Shown: positions 32,126 through 43,507, counted from the first letter of the stretch. The stretch: 64,000 bases of DNA from Pseudogymnoascus destructans (GCF_001641265.1 NW_020167550.1:124001-188000); one strand, 5' to 3'. Notes: generated from the sequence alone by a model not told the origin. Program-made: numbers and translations.

Positions 32126-34936
32126 GAAAACCGGAATAAAGGGGAATATCGCTCCATTGATACAAAATATAGTATAGTTCATGTGGATCCCCTTTTATCG
32201 GGGTCTCCATTAGATGGGGCGAGTGAGTGGAGAATTTCCATCAGACATCGGCACAATGCAAACACCGACTATACGCTTGTAACCTCAGAATTAAGGAAAG
32301 CTATAAGCCTACCAATAAAACGTGATGTGTACGTGTCCATGTAGGATCTCCTTTCGTTGGTGTTCCCATGAGATGGGGCGAGAAAGTGTGACCCCCGATT
32401 ACCCCCTAATTCTAGAAATCACGCGTGAACAGCGTGAATAATGGAGAAACAGTGCTTTACCCGCGACAAAGTGCAACGCAGGGCTCGTGGGGGGCTCCAT
32501 TGCCGGTGCTCCGGTAGGACGTGACAAGTGCATGATAGTAAACACCAGCCTCCTTTTATTCTAGATATTTGCACCCCGGCACACTGTTGCTGTACACTTA
32601 ACAGCCCAGAAGAAAAGGGGCACGATATATCCATACCAAAATTGCACTTTGAACGAACCATAGTAGATCGCTCATAGGTTCGCCGACTACGTAAATGGCT
32701 GAATCCGCTGGTAGCCGGCTCTGTCTCAATACTGTAGATAGCCGCCCGATCTTAGGGGCGATGAGATCGTTCAGTTGCCGGTGGTGGGTGGCACTTTCAA
32801 ACCGATCGCATGTCCAACAGCACGAAGCAAGGTGCTCCCTTGATAACCTGCTGTGGTACCGTCAGAGCGAGTGCATATACCCATCCGTGCGGAGCACGAT
32901 GCTGTCGCCCCAATTGAGTGTAGCACGAGCATAGGGAGCTCTGATGCTGCCGCCTCAATTGCGTGAGGTGGTACAGGCATAGCGAGCGCTATAGCCAACC
33001 GCGTTGAGCACGATGCTGGGGACTTAGCTAGCTGCCTGCGGTGACACTAGTAATGCGAGCAATACGGCTAACTATGCTAAGCACGATATGCCCTCCATAT
33101 CCTGTTGTGTTACCGCGAAAGCAATGTAGATACCTAGCTGTGCTGAGAACGATACTGCGGCGTCGGCTGTCTGTAGCGATCCTGGTAGCGATTGTAGGTA
33201 GCCAGCCTCCTTACTTACAGTATAATTTGGCATCGCCGATCCCGATAAACGGTCATACTCCCCGCATTATCTCTTATCATCGGTGGCTCTGCTGTTTGTT
33301 CGTTCAATTATGCTGTCTCGCTCCAATTTGGAACATGGGAAGTCACCTGCTTATACCCTGCGCATACCAGACGGTATACGACGTGCCCTGCTCACTTCTC
33401 ACATGCAGCGCATGCCTTCTGTCTTAGAGCCCCGCTGGGGCTGAGGGAATTCGCAGTATCGAAGTCGTTGGGTAGCACCCATCGGGCCCAAGGAAACGGA
33501 TCGAGATCATGTATGGGAAAAATGCGAGGGGAAAGTAGGTGCCACAGAGGTCAGCATGCCACATCTTGCGTGCTGGTTGGCTACCATGGCGCTCAGACAC
33601 ATTCTCCCTGGTGTGAAGCAAGGGAGAGGTTCCTGGAATCACCGACCTAGAACATTGTCACCACCAACATCGCAGAGCTCAAGACGAGACGTCAGACTGG
33701 CGCACGCCCTTCTAGCTTCGTAGTCGGGCGTTGGAAGCTGGCATACTCCACGCCGCACAGCATGATGCGAGGTCGGCGATGTTGCCCGTCACGCTCGTGC
33801 ACGTAATAGGAATGAACCCCTGCTGTGCTCTTGGACGATGATCTAGGGTTTCTAGCGTCCTTTTAGTGATCAAACGGGCGGGCGGGAATACCCCGCACGC
33901 CACTACCGTTTGGTAGACGTGCGGGGCAGGGGTCCGCTCGTTCGGGGCTGAGTTGCTGGGGTAAAATATATCGGATTATTGATTTTCTTGGCGTCTGACT
34001 GACTGTGTCCGACCGCATAAGAGTATGACAGGACTCGAGTAGAGTGCTTTCCTGTCCTCAGCACTTCCCTCTCTTTGGGTTTTGGAATTTCGATCTGGTC
34101 AGAATCCACAGTTCCTGGGGTCTTGCGGGCGTACCTGTTGGAGAACGGCGTATAACCTGTCGTTTGGCGATGCTGCAACTTTCCGTGGTTCCACACGGAG
34201 ATGTCGTGTTAATGTGGCGCCGCCGTGGTGTCGTGGACAATCCCCGGCATAGCACAGCAGATTAAGTTACCAAGATACCAATCTGTGGGTAGTACTTGAT
34301 TTCGTGCCATATTTTGTGCCATATTTTGTGCTGGATTTCAATCCAGATGTCCAACACTGACTGTAGCTGCTTGAGTCCTGGGGCCAAATAACACTCTGTT
34401 ATCACTTCAGCCATGCTAATGTGGACCGGGTCTGTCTTAGGCACTACCGAGCTGGATCCTATGATCCCTGGTTCTAATCATAAATCCCCATCTTTCAACG
34501 CTACTGTATGTGCGGTGTGGGATGAGCACATTCCACCACGGGCTTAAGAGACACAGCCACTCTTCCTCTAACTATCAGGGAAGCTCTAACAGCAACACCA
34601 ATGCCAATGCTAGTACCAACACAAGTGTGCATCGGATGTGGCAGGCGAGAAAAAAGAATGTAGCGATCGATTAGCTGGTACTTATGCATAAGCACCTTGC
34701 GCACCGTGTGGTCCACAAGGGCTAGGCACTTGCCGGAATGCGAATTAAAAGCACCCTTCGTCGCCTTCATGATAAGCACTGGACATTCCCTGGACCTTCA
34801 CTCAACTGTCACCTTGCTCGTCCACCCTATCCATCCTTCAGACTCTTCATGGGAGTAATCATTCCCTCAAAATAACCTATACAAAAATCATTTCGAACTC
34901 TTTAGCTTTTGCACTGCAATCCCTCTCAAAGTAATC
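32126..34936. other. Gene-free stretch with diverged tandem repeats
   Basis: I find no coding region with any recognisable motif. Two related segments end in AGATGGGGCGAG (about 32177-32222 and 32340-32382). A degenerate repeat ladder lies at 32840-33190. CATATTTTGTGC is directly repeated at 34306-34330. The last ~150 bases before 34937 must be the promoter of the PLP enzyme gene. Confidence 0.45.
32840..33190. repeat. Diverged tandem repeat, about 4 units of 80-110 bp
   Basis: Units share a core like GCTAACCGTGCTGAGCACGA followed by TGCTG, preceded by a GCGAGC/AGCGAG word and a GTGxTACC word. They are old and unequal in length, so the array is recognisable only by its repeated GAGCACGATGCTG and AGCACGATATGC cores. 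Confidence 0.5.
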
Positions 34937-36436
34937 ATGGGTTCTTGCATGAGCGGGATCACCGGGAGGGCAAGAGCCCACAAACAGGATGAGAAGAACT
35001 TCCTAGAGGCTTACCCAAAATACAAGACCACTTCGCACATTGACGAAGTTCGCCGGTCTGAGTACCCCATTCTCGACCTCCAGGGCCATATTTACCTCGA
35101 TTATACCGGCGCTGGGCTATACTCTAACAGACAGCTCCGCCATCACCAGAATCTTCTGGGTACCAACATATTTGGGAACCCGCACTCACTCAACCCAACC
35201 TCAAGCGCCATGACAGAGTTGGATGAGTATGCCCGTGCCTGTGTCCTGCAATATTTCAAGGCGTCACCTGAGGAGTACTGCGTGATTTTCACTGCCAACG
35301 CATCTGGCGCTTTAAAACTTGTTGGAGAGGCATTCCCCTTCGACTCCAGGAGTGAGTACATCCTGTTGATGGACAACCACAACTCAGTCCAGGGCATCCG
35401 CGAGTTCGCACGCACAAAAGGCGCCATAACTACCTATATCCCTCTGACGTCCGATCTGCGTGTGAGCGATGACGCCCTCAGGGACGCTCTTAGACCCAAG
35501 TTTGATGGCCCTGTCGGTCCTCGACTCTTCGCCTACCCTGCTCAGTCCAACTTCAGCGGTGTTCAGCACCCACTCGAGTGGATTGCAACTGCCCAAGCTC
35601 AGGGTTGCCTCGTCTGTCTCGATGCCGCCGCGTATGTACCGACTAAGCGCCTCGACCTCTCAGTATGGCATCCTGACTTTGTACCAGTATCTTTCTACAA
35701 GATGTTCGGCTACCCAACTGGGGCCGGCTGTCTGATTGCTCGCAAGGATTCGCTGATGAAGTTGAAGCGTCCAGCGTTCGCTGGTGGAACCGTCTGGGGG
35801 AGCTCGGTCCTGGGCGACGGCCATGTCCTGCTTGACCACCACGAGGGTTTTGAAGATGGCACAATCAACTTCTTAAATCTTCCGGCCATTCACATCGGCC
35901 TCCGCCAGCTCAAGGACGTCGGCAGGGATGCCGTCCATCTTCGCGTGATGTGCCTGACCGACTGGCTCCTCAAAGAGATGCTAGCGCTCCGCCACCAGTT
36001 TGGGCTCCCATTGATCCGGTTCTATGGCCCGACAGATGTATATATGCGTGGCGGAACAATTGCTTTCAACTATATCGACGCAAACGGTGACGTGGTCGAC
36101 GAGCGCATAGTTGAGCAACGTGGAAACAAGATCAATTTGTCCTTGCGCTCTGGGTGCTTCTGCAACCCTGGCGCTAGTGAGGCTGCCTTCAATCTGGAAA
36201 AAGATATGCTTCTTAAGGCCTTTGAGAGCGCATGGCAACACGAGGCTGCGCACGGCAAGCGGAAGAAGTGGGATGATTTCCTGGCTGATATCGGCGTGCC
36301 TACTGCTGGGGCTCTCCGCATCTCGCTGGGTCTGATGTCCAACTTCAAAGATGTGCACAGGTTTCTGGAGTTCTCTCGGACGTTCCTTGATACGGTGCCG
36401 ACGGGAAGTAATCTGGCAATGCGCTTGCATTGCTAG
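34937..36436 (+). CDS. PLP-dependent class V aminotransferase-fold enzyme (MoCo sulfurase N-domain-like)
   Basis: One exon of 499 residues. The order YLDYTGAGLYSNRQL, NPHSLNPTSS, FTANASGALKLVGE, CLDAAAYVPT, then the lysine in FYKMFGYPTGAG (about residue 255, expected to bind pyridoxal phosphate), and LRSGCFCNPGA with its cysteines near the end matches the cysteine-desulfurase half of molybdenum cofactor sulfurase. The MOSC half of the full-length enzyme is absent, so this is a stand-alone desulfurase-like protein. Such proteins mobilise sulfur from cysteine or act on other substrates; the real substrate is unknown. The N-terminus MGSCMS fits a myristoylation signal with a nearby palmitoylatable Cys. 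The gene is intact although it lies between two transposon blocks. Confidence 0.8.
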   Translation: MGSCMSGITGRARAHKQDEKNFLEAYPKYKTTSHIDEVRRSEYPILDLQGHIYLDYTGAGLYSNRQLRHHQNLLGTNIFGNPHSLNPTSSAMTELDEYARACVLQYFKASPEEYCVIFTANASGALKLVGEAFPFDSRSEYILLMDNHNSVQGIREFARTKGAITTYIPLTSDLRVSDDALRDALRPKFDGPVGPRLFAYPAQSNFSGVQHPLEWIATAQAQGCLVCLDAAAYVPTKRLDLSVWHPDFVPVSFYKMFGYPTGAGCLIARKDSLMKLKRPAFAGGTVWGSSVLGDGHVLLDHHEGFEDGTINFLNLPAIHIGLRQLKDVGRDAVHLRVMCLTDWLLKEMLALRHQFGLPLIRFYGPTDVYMRGGTIAFNYIDANGDVVDERIVEQRGNKINLSLRSGCFCNPGASEAAFNLEKDMLLKAFESAWQHEAAHGKRKKWDDFLADIGVPTAGALRISLGLMSNFKDVHRFLEFSRTFLDTVPTGSNLAMRLHC

Positions 36437-36798
36437 ACCATCTCGAGGTTGAGTGAGCAATGTACATCCGAACTGTGAAGCACAGTCACTCTTTCGTAAG
36501 GGTTCCAAGGTTCGGGGGATATCAGGGTACGATTCCCCAAGCAATGAAGTTTGACAAAATGGAAAGATTACTGACCTGATCGATCTACAGAATAGATGAA
36601 GTGTCGGCGAAAAGTGGTGTGTTTTTGGGTTGTTTTAGCGGGAACTAGTTAGGAGCATAACATCAAGTGGCTGCAACACATGCGAAGTGTGCGGTGGGAG
36701 TATGAGGAGAGATATTTGATTCTGCATACAGTGTGATATAAAACTGCCACTTATATGACTGTCATGACCGTCGCATATGAGGAGTCATTGCTGTTGTC
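36437..36798. other. No supported gene
   Basis: This is the 3' region of the PLP enzyme gene. I see no other structure before the LTR at 36799. Confidence 0.45.
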
Positions 36799-37045
36799 TG
36801 TAAGGACAGAGGGCACCCAGCTCACAGTAATAGCATATGAGAGTGCGAGTCGGAGGCTAAACAGATGCTATCCTATAGGTCTACTACGAAGGATACAAAA
36901 AAGATGATGAGGAACCCCGTTGGGTCAATCCCCTTAAGTACCCGAAATGGGTCCGACTCGGCTAACCTGCCCTAACTCTCCCCACGTGACCGTAACCTGC
37001 CCGACTCCGATGCTTTCCGTCACTGAGGGCGGAGGCATCCTTACA
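36799..37045 (-). repeat. 3' LTR of the minus-strand Gypsy element (LTR family 1, copy D)
   Basis: In plus-strand reading it begins TGTAAGGACAGAGG and ends GGCATCCTTACA. At 247 bp it is shorter than copy B (371 bp). A purine tract of the element lies directly beside it, which marks it as the 3' LTR of the pol remnants at 38513-41528. Confidence 0.85.
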
Positions 37046-37062
37046 CTACCCCCCCTCTTAAG
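37046..37062 (-). other. Polypurine tract next to the 3' LTR
   Basis: On the minus strand the bases immediately before the LTR are AAGAGGGGGGTAG, the expected primer for plus-strand DNA synthesis of an LTR retrotransposon. Confidence 0.7.
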
Positions 37063-37586
37063 AGAGTGTTTTGTCCGCGAAACACGCTGTGAGAATTATT
37101 TCCGCAACATCTCCGAATGGTATCCGTAAGAAGAGCATTCTATGTTGGCAGGAATTCTGTTTGTAATTGCATCTGTAACAACCCTGTTTATGTGCCATGT
37201 CGAGAAGGTGCATTGTATGTCATGCTACAGCTGTGCCGTATCGGCTCCGTTTAGTGTGCGTAACCAGAGTTTGCTTTGTTCGCTCTGGGGTACATTTGTG
37301 GTGGTCCGAGTGGACTCCGAATCGCATCCGCGAAGCGTCCGGGTTAGACTGTCCTATGTATGAAAGGAGAAGTGTTCGCGCTAACCTGATTCGGAGTTCA
37401 TTGTTGTAAGCCAGACTATGAGTGCGCAGCTGCGTCCACTTCTTCTTTTTGTCTCCAACAACGCCAACCCCTCCGAGAACTGTAAGTGACCCCTTCTCAT
37501 GGATTGTCCGACAGTGCACTAATGAATTGGATAGGATATTTCCATCCGCAACAATGAGTAGGTGATGGGAGAGCGTTGGCGCGGGG

Positions 37587-38075
37587 GTGATAACGTGTGC
37601 TGGGCTGACGGGATTCTGCGCAGAATTCCAACTTTTTGCGATGCTGATTCTGACTCCCGCGGGAGCTTTGTCTTGTGTGTTCCATGTCATCTGCCTGCGC
37701 TGCCTTCGGGCCAAAGCTCGTGGCATCAAGGACCACGATTGTGTCTGGTCCCCCGCTTCCTCCAAGTGCGAGTACTGCATGGCGCAGCACTCCACCTGCG
37801 TTCCAGTGAGTTCCCTTGTGCTGTTCTGTCTCTGTTGGCTTTTGCTAACAATTTGCATAGCTTCCCTGGTTTCTCGATGAGGAATACCGTGTCCTTGCTG
37901 CCGCTGAAGCAGCAGATCCTTGGGAACCCGTCGCCTTCGAAGCCGCTGCCGCAGAGGCAAACCGGATGGCCCTTGTGGCTGCCCAAAGTGTCCCGAAATT
38001 CCGCTCGGCTGCTGAGTGCGACTCCTACGAGGAGCTCCGCGCAATGTGCGCTGCCCTCGAGGCGGGTCTGGCCGT
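37587..38075 (+). pseudogene. Cys-rich reading frame, antisense in the Gypsy 3' region
   Basis: A plus-strand frame encodes CVFHVICLRCLRAK, then DHDCVWSPASSKCEYC and HSTCVP, a zinc-finger-like Cys/His pattern. It is followed by an intron-like GTGAGT...GCATAG (37806-37860) and an alanine-rich exon (YRVLAAAEAADPWEP, AAAAEANRMALVAAQS) that ends at a GTAAGT near 38073. It lies between pol and the 3' LTR but on the opposite strand. I could not find a clean start, and the gene is likely decayed. Confidence 0.4.
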
Positions 38076-38512
38076 AAGTATCCCCCTGTCCTGTGTGGTT
38101 TCAGCGCTGATTCGGTTCAGCAAATCCGGTCATCACTGCGCTGTCTTCGGACGGAGCAGGGGAGCGTGCCGGCTCTTTTGGGGTAAGTGGTGGCTGCTGT
38201 GGGCAGGCTTCCTGCCGTCGCTGTCGCCATGACGGTTCCGGACTGCACTGGGGGGAGGAAGAAGGGGGGTGGTGGGGGTGGTGAGGGTGAGGGGGATGGG
38301 TTTGGGTCCCAGTATGGGGCGGAGGAGGATAGGGCGTAGGAGGGAGGAGGCCCTGTGTCGGAGGGGACTCGGACCTGACTCTTCGCGTGGGGTCGCTTCG
38401 ACCCTTCGTCTCTCTCGGTGGTAGCCGCTTGTTGCGACGCCGGTGAGATGTTTGGGAAGGGTGACTCCCGCAAGAGTTATGGTGGTGAGTGCGCCCTGGC
38501 TTAGAGGGTATT

Positions 38513-39239
38513 TTAATTTAGAGTCATAGATAGCAATGACTCTGTTTCTTCTGCTTTGTCTTCCCTCCCGTGATCGTAGTTTTGTTCCTTGTCTGCCTCC
38601 CCTGCCGTAACCAATCTGAGTAGTTCTCGAGGTGGACCTGGTAAATCTGGGTATTCCGTGTGAAACTCTCTGAGTTTGTGGGGAGAGTTCATGAAGTTAG
38701 ACGCTGGGTACCACTCCGGGTCCGGATCATATCTGACCCAACTAACCCGGTATTGTAGTTGCTTCCGGCGGAGCCTCACAGCGAGGATCTTTTCCACTTC
38801 CCATTTCTCTATGCCATCTATCACTTCGCTGCTAGGCTCAGGCAGATCCTGACCAGGTAGGGGGTTGTTCGGATCCTTCATGAGGACATCTGGTGAGAAC
38901 ACATCGTGTATTTGAGAACCGGTAGGTAGTTCCAATCGAAATGCATGCCCAATCCGTTCTAACACCATATATGGTCCGACCCATTGTTGGCCCAACTTGC
39001 GGCTAGGACGAGAGTTTTTCAAATTTTTGGTCAATAGGTACACTCTATCTCCTACGTCCCAGTCGATGGCCCTTCGGCGTCAATTCGCGTGCTTAGACAT
39101 TTCCTCTTGTGCCTTTGCCATGTTTTCCTTTGCGTGGACCCATGCGGTATGCATTCGGTCTGCAACCGCCTTGGCTTCCTCTCGGTTTAGAGTCTCCCAG
39201 GGGTTGGTGCTTTTCAGAGTGTTCCAATCCCAACTCGTA
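38513..39239 (-). pseudogene. C-terminal part of Gypsy pol (integrase end, chromodomain-like)
   Basis: Two collinear minus-strand frames (39277-39080 and 39043-38513) encode HTAWVHAKENMAKAQEEM, then VYLLTKNL, WVGPYMVLERIG and FRLELP, the typical integrase C-terminal (GPY/F) module. A chromodomain-like end follows (EKILAVRLRRKQLQYRVSWV and DPEWYPASNF). A one-base frame change near 39060 breaks the frame. The LTR of family 2 at 39240 separates this part from the catalytic core. Confidence 0.8.
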
Positions 39240-40181
39240 TGTAATGGTGGGTGCAGCAGATGTGAGAATCTAGCCACCCAAGGAAGGGATGAATTTACTA
39301 AGATAACACACTGTCTTAGAAAACAGAGCCAAAGGGTCGTAGCTTAGACTATTCCACAACGCAGCAATCAGGTGTGTGATGTAGTGAAGTGGTTCAGACA
39401 AGTTGCAACAAATGTTGAGTCTGGGAACTCAGGGGTAAGTCAGAGGTTAACACCTCACTGACTTTTCAGAAACAAGGAGTAACAAGATCAATGCGTGGAA
39501 GCTTGGAAAAGACTTGGAAGTATGTGATAGTCGATTTACTGTATTGTCTGCTTGCCCTTTCTTAAGGAAAGGGCAATCCTATTTATGCTAAAGGAATGTA
39601 GTTCTCTCATTTTCCAAGACTTTCCATGACTTACCAGGCTTGGTAACTGTAGTCGACATAAGAGAATCCCATAGAACCATCTCTTAGGTTCGTAGCCTAT
39701 AGGAAGTAAAAGGAGGTCCAAGGTCAGAGTACCCCTATAGACAAATTATGTCATAGACAAATTATGTCATAGACAAATTATGTCATAGACAAATTATGTC
39801 ATAACTTAACCAATCTTGTGGGTAACTAAAGAGCGATGACATGTAATGAATCATAGAGGTTCGTAGGAGCTTTTAGAGCTATCGTTCATGCTCCTAGGCC
39901 TCTAGTTGGTAGAGATATGTCATGTGGTAGTATGAGTGATGTCATGTAATAAATCATAGAGGGTTGTAGAGATATGCTATGTGGTAATATCGGCCCAGTA
40001 ACTAAGGAGCGATGACGTGTAATGAATCATAGATGGTTGTAGCAATCGTTGAGTAGTATTGCTCTTGTTGTTGGTGTGATAAGCCAAAATATGTATAGTG
40101 ACTTGTAGGTTTGAGGAGGAGATTTCCAAGTTTGCTCTTGAGTTTGATAGCAAACTGAGTGCAACGAATGTCAGTATGACA
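39240..40181 (-). repeat. LTR family 2, solo copy inside Gypsy pol
   Basis: It runs from TGTAATGGTGGGTGC to CAGTATGACA. It is flanked by TCGTA (39235-39239) and TCATA (40182-40186), a 5-base target duplication with one mismatch. The pol reading resumes on the other side, so this is a simple insertion into the minus-strand Gypsy element. It contains a 4 x 16-bp tandem repeat at 39739-39802. Confidence 0.85.
39739..39802. repeat. Four tandem copies of a 16-mer
   Basis: AGACAAATTATGTCAT occurs four times head to tail without a mismatch. The other full LTR copies of this family have one copy only. Confidence 0.95.
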
Positions 40182-41528
40182 TCATACGCAGATCGGTTCC
40201 ATACTTGAGTCAGTAGGGAGTCATGCCAATGGATGCGTGGGGAAGTGTCATTTGCACACGGTCCATTATGGGGATGAGTTTGCTCCAGTTATCCTGGTAA
40301 TAAGATACGAAAGGCCTCAGTCTCTGATTGATGTATCGGTTCATGATTTCCATCTGTCCGTCGGTCTGCTTATGATAGGCAGTCGACAACTTAACCTTAA
40401 CGCCGATAATTCGACAGAACTCCTGCCAAAAGGATGATATGAATTGGGTTCCGCAGTCGCTTACAATCGACTCCGGAGTGTGTCCGAATCGGTATATCCA
40501 TTTGATAAACAATTGTGCCATTTGCCGGGCAGTTGTGGTTTTGTAGCAAGGTATGGTCACCGAACTCTTTCTGAGTCGGTCCATAAACACTAAGATGCTA
40601 TCCTTGAAGTCCATGGTGAGGTGTTGCATAGGGTATTCGGGTATGGGCAATGGGTGCAGGAATCCTTGTTGCTTGGTGACATTGGTATGAGAAAGCCGAC
40701 ATGTCACACAATTCCTCACATAGCGCAAACAATCCGCTTACATCCCGACCCAGTGGTACTTCGGGGCAATCAATTGATAGGTTTTCTGGCCGCTAGGATG
40801 TGCCACCGACACCTGGTCGTGCGCTTCTCGGATTAGTTTTGTACATAGCTCGGTGTGGCGATGTCGTCTAAGTATGCGGTACAGAAGTCGTCTAAATATT
40901 GCATCAGGACGTCATTCATATACCGCTGATAGGTTGCGGGACTGTTCGTCAGTCCAAATGGCAGCACTTTGCACTTATATGATCCATAGCGAGTCCGAAA
41001 GGTCATGTACTCATCCGAGTCGGGGTGCATCCGTATGCGATGGAAGGCTTGTCTGATATCTAGCTTTGCTTTCGACACCCGTCCTAGTAGTTCGTAGATA
41101 CGCGGGATGGGGTAGGGATCATTCTGGGTGAGACCATTTAACTTCCGGTAATCGATGCAAAATCTTAATTTGCCATCCGCTTTCTTTACGAATAGGATAG
41201 GGGACGCGAAGGGGCTGTTGCTGTTGATGATAAAGCCTTTCTCTAGGTTTTCTAACAGGTATTGCTTGGTAGCCTTAAGCTCTTCGGTGCCCTGTCGGTA
41301 TAACAGGGAGAAAGCGTTTGGTAAAGGGGCTTCGAGCTGTATCTTGTTGTTGTATATGCAGTGTGGGGGAATTCGATCTGATTCCAACTTCGAAAAGACA
41401 TCGGTGTACTTCCGGTGCATATGCGGAAGCTTCTGCTGGATGAGGCGGAGCGTTTCTTCATCCTCTACCAACTCCTTTTCATGGATGATCTGGTCAATTT
41501 CGTAGATGCTAGTCTGAAAGAACTTGGA
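40182..41528 (-). pseudogene. Gypsy pol fragment: reverse transcriptase fused to integrase by deletion
   Basis: The minus-strand reading contains reverse transcriptase (FCIDYRKLNGLTQNDPYPIP, PFGLTNSPATYQ, ending at YLDDI), then jumps near 40860 to the integrase part (HPSGQKTYQL region, TMDFKDS, SDCGTQFISSFWQEF, STAYHKQTDGQME). Compared with the plus-strand copy, about 1075 bases (26024-27098 there) with RNase H are missing. A stop in the integrase finger region and the deletion make it dead. It is bounded by family 2 LTRs on both sides. Confidence 0.85.
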
Positions 41529-42437
41529 TGTCATACTGACATTCATTGCACTCAGTTTGCTATCAAACTCAAGAGCAAACTTAGAAATCTCCTCCTCAAA
41601 CCTACAAGTCACTATACATATTTTGGCTTGCCACACCAACAACAAGAGCAATACTACTCAACGATTGCTACAACCCTCTATGATGCATTACACGTCATTG
41701 CTCCTTAGTTACTGGGCTGATATGACCACATAGCATATCTCTACAACCCTCTATGATTCATTACATGACATTACTCCTTAGTTACTGGGCTAATACTACA
41801 CATGACATATCTCTATCAACTAGAGGCCTAGGAACATGAACGATAGCTCCAAAAGCTTCTACAACCCTCTATAATTCATTACACGTCATCACTCCTTAGT
41901 TACCCACAAGATTGGTTAAATTATGACATAATTTGTCTACAGGGGTACTCTGACCTTGGACCTCCTTTCACTTCCTATAGGCTAGGAACCTAAGAGATGG
42001 TTCTATGGGATTCTCTTACGTTGACTACAGTTACCAAGCCTGGTTAGTCATGGAAAGTCTTGGAAAATGAGAGAACTACACTCCTTTAGCATAAATAGGA
42101 TTGCCCTTTCCTTAAGAAAGGGCAAGCAGACAATACAGTAAATCGACTATCACATACTTCCAAGTCTTTTCCAAGCTTCCAAGCATTGATCTTGTTACTC
42201 CTTGTTTCTGAAAAGTCAGTAAGGTGCTAACCTCTGACTTATCCCTGAGTTCACAGACTTAACATTTGTTACAACTTGTCTAAACCACTCCACTACATCA
42301 TACACCTGATTGCTGCATTGTGGAATAGTCTAAGCTATGACCCTTTGGCTCTTTTTCCTAAGACAGTGTGTTGTCTTAGTAAAATCATCCCTTCCTTGGG
42401 TGGCTAGATTCTCACATCTGGTGCACCCACCATTACA
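41529..42437 (+). repeat. LTR family 2, full copy, plus orientation (909 bp)
   Basis: It starts TGTCATACTG and ends CCACCATTACA, with TG...CA ends. The flanks differ (TTGGA in Gypsy RT on the left, ATGAC in a pogo transposase on the right), so there is no target duplication. Confidence 0.9.
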
Positions 42438-43505
42438 ATGACTTCATCATTGCAGCAGAAGAACACAACATTATTATATACACCTTTCCCTCACATCTTA
42501 CACACGTTTTACAGCCATTAGATGTGGGAGTGTTCCAGCCTTATAAGCACTGGCATCGAGTAGCTGTGCTTACTGCCATACGGGATATGGACGTTACCTA
42601 CGACCTACAATCCTTCATGAGAGATCTCACACGCATTCGGGAGCAGACTTTTAAGGAGTCTACTATAATATCAGCTTTCCAGAAAACTGGTATTTGGCCT
42701 ATAAGCTGTAATACAGCCCTCACGAAACTACGCACCTACTCACAACCTACGCCTACGCCTACTACCTACCAATCCGGGTTTCTACCCCAAAACCCTCAAC
42801 TTTTCAGGAGGTAGAAGAGGGGCTACAGCACTGGAAAAACCAGGTTCCGGAGGGCTTTAGTAGAGAGCTATAGGAACTGGCTTACCAGAACAGAAGAGGT
42901 TGTAGCCTCAGGCCAGCTTATAGAGCTTGACCTACATACTACTCAGCGGCAGGTTGAGGAGTCGAAGAAGCAGGCAAGTCGAAGCCGGGCCCGCCTTCAG
43001 TTTGGAGGTTAGCTCCAAGCTGCTCATGCTCACAAGCTTCGGGCCCAGAAAGCCGAGCTTCAAGCCCAGAAGCTCGTAGCTAAAGAAGCCCGGGTAGCCC
43101 GCCAGGCCTTAAACCAGGCCCGGAAACAGCTTCATAGGGCAGGAATTGAGGCACGGAAGGAAGAGCGTGCCCGAAAGAAGATGATTGCCCAGCTCTATAA
43201 AGAGGGGCTCCCAATTCCTCCAGAGTTCGAGGAGCCAATTCCTGACCCAGAAGCCCCCCAAATTGAGAGCGAGTATGATAGCCAGTGTGAGAGCCAGTAT
43301 GAGAGCGAGCGTGGGAGCGAGTGGGAGTAAGGAAGTGATAATTTTGTAGAATAGCTTATTTAGGTACCTTTACATATAAATTAATTACTATGTGTAGGTA
43401 CTTACGGTCGCAATTTGACAGTGTGCACATTGCTTCCTCTTGCTTCGGGCGCCTTCACATTGCTTACTCCAACCTTGAGCGAAGCGAAAAGTTGGTTACG
43501 ACGAT
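42438..43505 (+). mobile_element. Pogo-like transposon family C, 5' truncated
   Basis: It begins inside the transposase core (YTFPSHLTHVLQPLDVGVF at 42480-42537), continues in frame to 42814 and then with stops through a basic coiled tail. The final block EFEEPIPDPEAPQIESEYDS ends at TAA 43330. The 3' terminal region up to 43505, followed by TA, matches 59456-59560 inverted. The left part is missing at the LTR border. Confidence 0.8.
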
Positions 43506-43507
43506 TA

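Noticed and set aside
37142..37363. Plus-strand frame MLAGILFVIASVTTLF as a membrane peptide gene
   Set aside because: It lies in the Gypsy 3' region next to the polypurine tract, has no continuation and no splice support.
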